Assembly: GCA_947591115.1 (NCBI GenBank) | Contig: CANQCX010000015.1 | Coordinates: forward strand, 1-17,847 | Direction: 5' to 3' | Origin: an uncultured Lachnospiraceae bacterium | GTDB lineage: Bacteria; Bacillota; Clostridia; Lachnospirales; Lachnospiraceae | Length of the DNA stretch: 17,847 bases | Notes under the pieces: generated by a model | Told to the model about the DNA's origin: nothing | Seen by the model: the letters and a program-made list of their open reading frames with translations, nothing else | The model's database searches: none | Shown here: positions 15,243 through 17,847 of the stretch, piece after piece | Numbering within the stretch: position 1 is the stretch's first letter | Layout of the letters: each line of letters starts with the position of its first letter | Position numbers and translations under genes: made by a program

Positions 15243-16133
15243 ATGAATTATCAGGAATTTTTAAACGACGTTCAAACGCAGCTTTCGTTCCGTCTTGGCA
15301 GCAGCGCCAGTCTGAAGCTTCAGACGATCCTCAAAAACAACGGAACGCACCATGACGGACTGATCATCAGCCGTCCCGGAGTCAATATCTCTCCTACCAT
15401 TTACCTTACGCCATATTACCACCGCTATCTGGACGGCGTTAATATGGAAGATATTTATACGGATATTCTGACTACCTACCAGCGTCATCTCCCGCAGACG
15501 GATTTTGACATTACCAGCTTTACGGATTACCGCAAAGCAGCAGGCAGGATTGTCATGCGTCTTGTCAATTATGAGAAAAATCAGCAGTTACTGAAAGAAG
15601 TTCCCCATTTCCGCTATCTGGATTTTGCCATCATCTTTTATTGTCTGCTTCATACTGATGAACAAAATCAAGCCAATATTCTGATTTACCATAAGCATCT
15701 TCATTTCTGGAATATCGACACAGATACCCTTTATCAGGCTGCCTGCATCAACACGCCGCTCCTGCTCCCTTACCATATGGAAAACATACGGGAGATCATT
15801 CAAAAACTTCCCGCGGAGGAATCGGGCGAACCGGAATTTCCGTCTCTCCCCATGTATGTCCTTTCCAATCATACCAACCTCTACGGAGCCTCCGTAATCC
15901 TGTATGACGGACTGCTGCAGCAGATCAGCGAGCATTTCGGGAAGGACCTGATCCTTCTTCCCAGCAGCATTCACGAAGTTCTGATCCTTCCGGCTGACGG
16001 CGTAGAAGATTTTTCTCCTTATCAGGCGATCGTAAGGGACGTCAACGAAACCCAGTTATCCGACGATGAGATCTTATCGGACCATGTGTACTATTTTTCT
16101 AAGGCGGACGGCATCTTAACCTTACAAAAATAG
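15243..16133 (+). CDS. DUF5688 family protein, function unknown
   Basis: 296 residues, no signal peptide or membrane segment, so cytoplasmic. I recognise the overall pattern as DUF5688, a family of about 300 residues common and multi-copy in Lachnospiraceae: KNNG (31-34), ISPTIYL (49-55), the helix RIVMRLVNYEKN (102-113), MYVLSN...LYGASVILY (204-221), the motif LPSSIHEVLILP (239-250) and the C-terminal VNETQLSDDEILSDHVYYF (267-285). No catalytic or binding residue is known to me. ATG at 15243 has AAAGGAA a few bases upstream. It stands alone: the pot terminator lies before it and glgA faces it 13 bp downstream. No convincing promoter is seen in the 75 bp between terminator and start. Confidence 0.78.
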   Translation: MNYQEFLNDVQTQLSFRLGSSASLKLQTILKNNGTHHDGLIISRPGVNISPTIYLTPYYHRYLDGVNMEDIYTDILTTYQRHLPQTDFDITSFTDYRKAAGRIVMRLVNYEKNQQLLKEVPHFRYLDFAIIFYCLLHTDEQNQANILIYHKHLHFWNIDTDTLYQAACINTPLLLPYHMENIREIIQKLPAEESGEPEFPSLPMYVLSNHTNLYGASVILYDGLLQQISEHFGKDLILLPSSIHEVLILPADGVEDFSPYQAIVRDVNETQLSDDEILSDHVYYFSKADGILTLQK

Positions 16134-16146
16134 CGGACTGCCGGCT

Positions 16147-17595
16147 TTACTCCCCGCAGAGCATGTCGTAAATTTCTTCGTATTTTTCCGCTGAGGTCTC
16201 CCATGAAAAATCCTGCTTCATCGCGCGGACAACCATATCGTTCCAGTCCTTGCGGTCGCAGCGGTAGATTTTCTGCGCATACCGGATAGCAAACAGCATC
16301 TCATGCGCATTATAATTGCAGAAGGAAAATCCGGTTCCGGTATGTTCGTATTCATTATAGGCTTCGACCGTATCCTTCAGGCCTCCCGTTTCTCTTACGA
16401 TCGGAATGGTTCCGTACCGCATTGCCATCATCTGGCTCAGTCCGCATGGTTCAAACAGCGACGGCATCAAAAAGGCGTCGCACGCCGCATAAATCTGATG
16501 GGCGCGTTCTTCGGAATATCCAATGTAGATGCTGAGTTTATCCGGAAAACATCCATGGAAATATTCAAACATTTCCTCAAAACGGTACTCTCCCGCGCCC
16601 AGTACCACAAACTGTACTTCCATCGTAGACAGGATTTCCTGCATCATATAGGCAACCAGATCAAATCCCTTCTGGTCGGTCAGACGGGACACAATGCCGA
16701 TCAAAAAGGCATCCTTGTCTACCGGAAGTCCTGTTTTTTTCTGAAGCGCGGTTTTATTGGCTTTCTTTCCTTCGACGACGCTTTTTACGGAAAAATTCGT
16801 ATCAATAAACGGATCCGTCATCGGATTGTATTCGTCGTAGTCCAGTCCGTTTACGATCCCGAGCAGCGATTCCCGACGGGCATACATAAGACCGCCAAGT
16901 CCTTCGCCGCCTTCCTGCGTTGTAATGTCATATGCATAGGTCGGACTTACGGTTGTGATAAAATCCGCATAGACGCAGCCGCCCTTTAAATAATTGGCCT
17001 CTCCATAGGATTCCAGTTCATTGGCATTAAATATCTGCTCCGGAAGTCCGGTAATATCCATGACCTCACGAATCCGCCAGCGTCCCTGAAATTTCATGTT
17101 GTGGATCGTATAAACGGTCTTCATGCCCGCATAATACGGATCGCCGCCAAAACTGGTACGTAAGAATACCGGTACAAGTCCTGTCTGCCAATCGTGGCAG
17201 TGCAAGATGTTCGGCGCGAAATCAATATACGGAAGCGCCGTCAGCACCGCTTTGGAAAAAAACGCAAATTTTTCTACATCTTCATAAATCTGATTGTAAG
17301 GCGAAGGCCCCGCGAAATAAAATTCATTGTCAATAAAATAATAATGAATCCCCCGATACTCCGCCTCAAAAATGCCTGCGTACTGCTCACGCCAATTCAG
17401 CTTCACATAAAAATGGCAGATAAAATGCAGCTGGGACTCCAGTGACTTCTCCATACATGCGTATTTTGGAAGTATTACCCGAACATCGTACAGTTCTTTT
17501 TCAAAGTAACGCGGCAGGGAACCTGCAACATCGGCAAGTCCTCCCGTTTTCATATAGGGAACCGCTTCCGAAGATACAAATAAAATCCGTTTCAT
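16147..17595 (-). CDS. glgA: Glycogen (starch) synthase
   Basis: 482 residues, normal for bacterial GlgA (glycosyltransferase family 5, GT-B fold). It extends alpha-1,4-glucan from ADP-glucose in the cytoplasm. The ADP-glucose motif KTGGLADV starts at Lys16; SRLTDQKG (303-310) supplies the conserved Arg304/Lys309; the catalytic Glu382 sits in PSLFEPCGLSQMMAMRYG (378-395). ATG at 17595 follows AGGAGGAGG. It is monocistronic in this window: a near-consensus promoter stands upstream, another gene's terminator lies beyond that, and the convergent DUF5688 gene ends 13 bp from its stop. I see no clear terminator hairpin in that 13-bp gap. No glgBCDP gene is in view. Confidence 0.96.
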   Translation of the reverse strand: MKRILFVSSEAVPYMKTGGLADVAGSLPRYFEKELYDVRVILPKYACMEKSLESQLHFICHFYVKLNWREQYAGIFEAEYRGIHYYFIDNEFYFAGPSPYNQIYEDVEKFAFFSKAVLTALPYIDFAPNILHCHDWQTGLVPVFLRTSFGGDPYYAGMKTVYTIHNMKFQGRWRIREVMDITGLPEQIFNANELESYGEANYLKGGCVYADFITTVSPTYAYDITTQEGGEGLGGLMYARRESLLGIVNGLDYDEYNPMTDPFIDTNFSVKSVVEGKKANKTALQKKTGLPVDKDAFLIGIVSRLTDQKGFDLVAYMMQEILSTMEVQFVVLGAGEYRFEEMFEYFHGCFPDKLSIYIGYSEERAHQIYAACDAFLMPSLFEPCGLSQMMAMRYGTIPIVRETGGLKDTVEAYNEYEHTGTGFSFCNYNAHEMLFAIRYAQKIYRCDRKDWNDMVVRAMKQDFSWETSAEKYEEIYDMLCGE

Positions 17596-17637
17596 ATTCC
17601 TCCTCCTATACTACCCCAATCAATAATTTCTGAATAT

Positions 17638-17666
17638 ATTATACCATTTCATGAAATTTTTGACAA
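17638..17666 (-). promoter_or_regulatory. Promoter of glgA with a palindrome in its spacer
   Basis: Minus strand TTGTCA (17661-17666), 17-bp spacer, perfect TATAAT (17638-17643), 42 bp before the start codon. A perfect 12-bp palindrome ATTTCATGAAAT (17646-17657) fills most of the spacer, a typical place for a repressor site. Confidence 0.75.
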
Positions 17667-17735
17667 TATAGGAAAAGAAAAGGGATAAATCTGCTTTCAG
17701 CACTTTTTGAGGTTTGGCAGTTAGTTTTAAAAAAC

Positions 17736-17769
17736 GAGGCTGTGTACTAATTATTTAGTGCGCAGCCTC
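17736..17769 (-). terminator. Rho-independent terminator of the gene at the right edge
   Basis: GAGGCTG (17736-17742) pairs with CAGCCTC (17763-17769), continued by a 3-bp part with G-U pairs and ACTAA/TTAGT around a TTAT loop, a 15-bp stem. On the minus strand GTTTTTTAAAA follows. The stop codon and last codons of the edge gene lie inside the stem. Confidence 0.85.
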
Positions 17770-17847
17770 TTCCCACAACTGCCGGTTATCGGAAAAATCG
17801 ATATATTCCGATATTGTTTTCATAAAGTCTTCACGATGGGGATACAT
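17755..17847 (-). CDS. C-terminal end of an unidentified protein (5' part outside window)
   Basis: The minus strand carries an open frame from the window edge to TAA at 17755-17757: 30 codons ending ...RQLWEEAAH. The edge happens to begin with ATG (MYPHRED...), but with no upstream sequence visible it is more likely an internal methionine of a longer gene. The terminator at 17736-17769, which overlaps its stop codon, supports a real gene end here. No family can be named from 30 residues. Confidence 0.5.
   Translation of the reverse strand: MYPHREDFMKTISEYIDFSDNRQLWEEAAH

Overview
The window looks like ordinary chromosome of a low-to-mid GC Gram-positive anaerobe of the class Clostridia, most likely family Lachnospiraceae. 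Pointers are strong AGGAGG-type ribosome binding sites, sigma-A style promoters with 16-17 bp spacers, a DUF5688-type protein (a family I associate with Lachnospiraceae), QueH instead of QueG, an archaeal/fungal-type aspartate-semialdehyde dehydrogenase and bacterial glycogen synthesis. I see no insertion sequence, prophage, CRISPR array or integrase.

Left block (1-10569, all minus strand, so read right to left). A tRNA-Thr(CGT) gene has its own promoter. Next, a promoter at 10389-10417 drives a small four-helix membrane protein and an HD-domain hydrolase, which end at a probable terminator near 9449-9482. Then come queH (queuosine synthesis), argH (arginine synthesis) and asd (aspartate-family amino acids), ending at a hairpin terminator at 6051-6081. 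A strong promoter (5979-6007) then starts a tightly packed unit: a degenerate archaeal-type ATPase, a topoisomerase III (TopB) extended by five zinc-ribbon C-terminal repeats, a stand-alone left-handed beta-helix protein, and an IscU/NifU-like Fe-S scaffold protein cut by the window start.

Middle block (10656-15167, plus strand). A polyamine uptake operon: an XRE-cupin regulator, PotA ATPase, PotB permease, and a single 620-residue protein that joins the PotC permease to the PotD polyamine-binding protein through an extra membrane helix. potA-potB and potB-potCD overlap by 8 and 7 bp. Inverted repeats over the promoter are candidate operators, and a 12-bp-arm terminator closes the operon.

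Right block. A DUF5688 protein (plus strand) converges on glgA (glycogen synthase, minus strand), which has a near-consensus promoter with a palindrome in its spacer. At the right edge is the C-terminal end of a minus-strand gene whose stop codon lies inside its own terminator hairpin.

The most unusual items are the ATPase that has lost core Walker A residues and sits directly before the repeat-expanded TopB, the membrane-tethered PotCD fusion, and the repeat/palindrome elements around the pot and ATPase promoters. No stretch over 300 bases lacks a gene.
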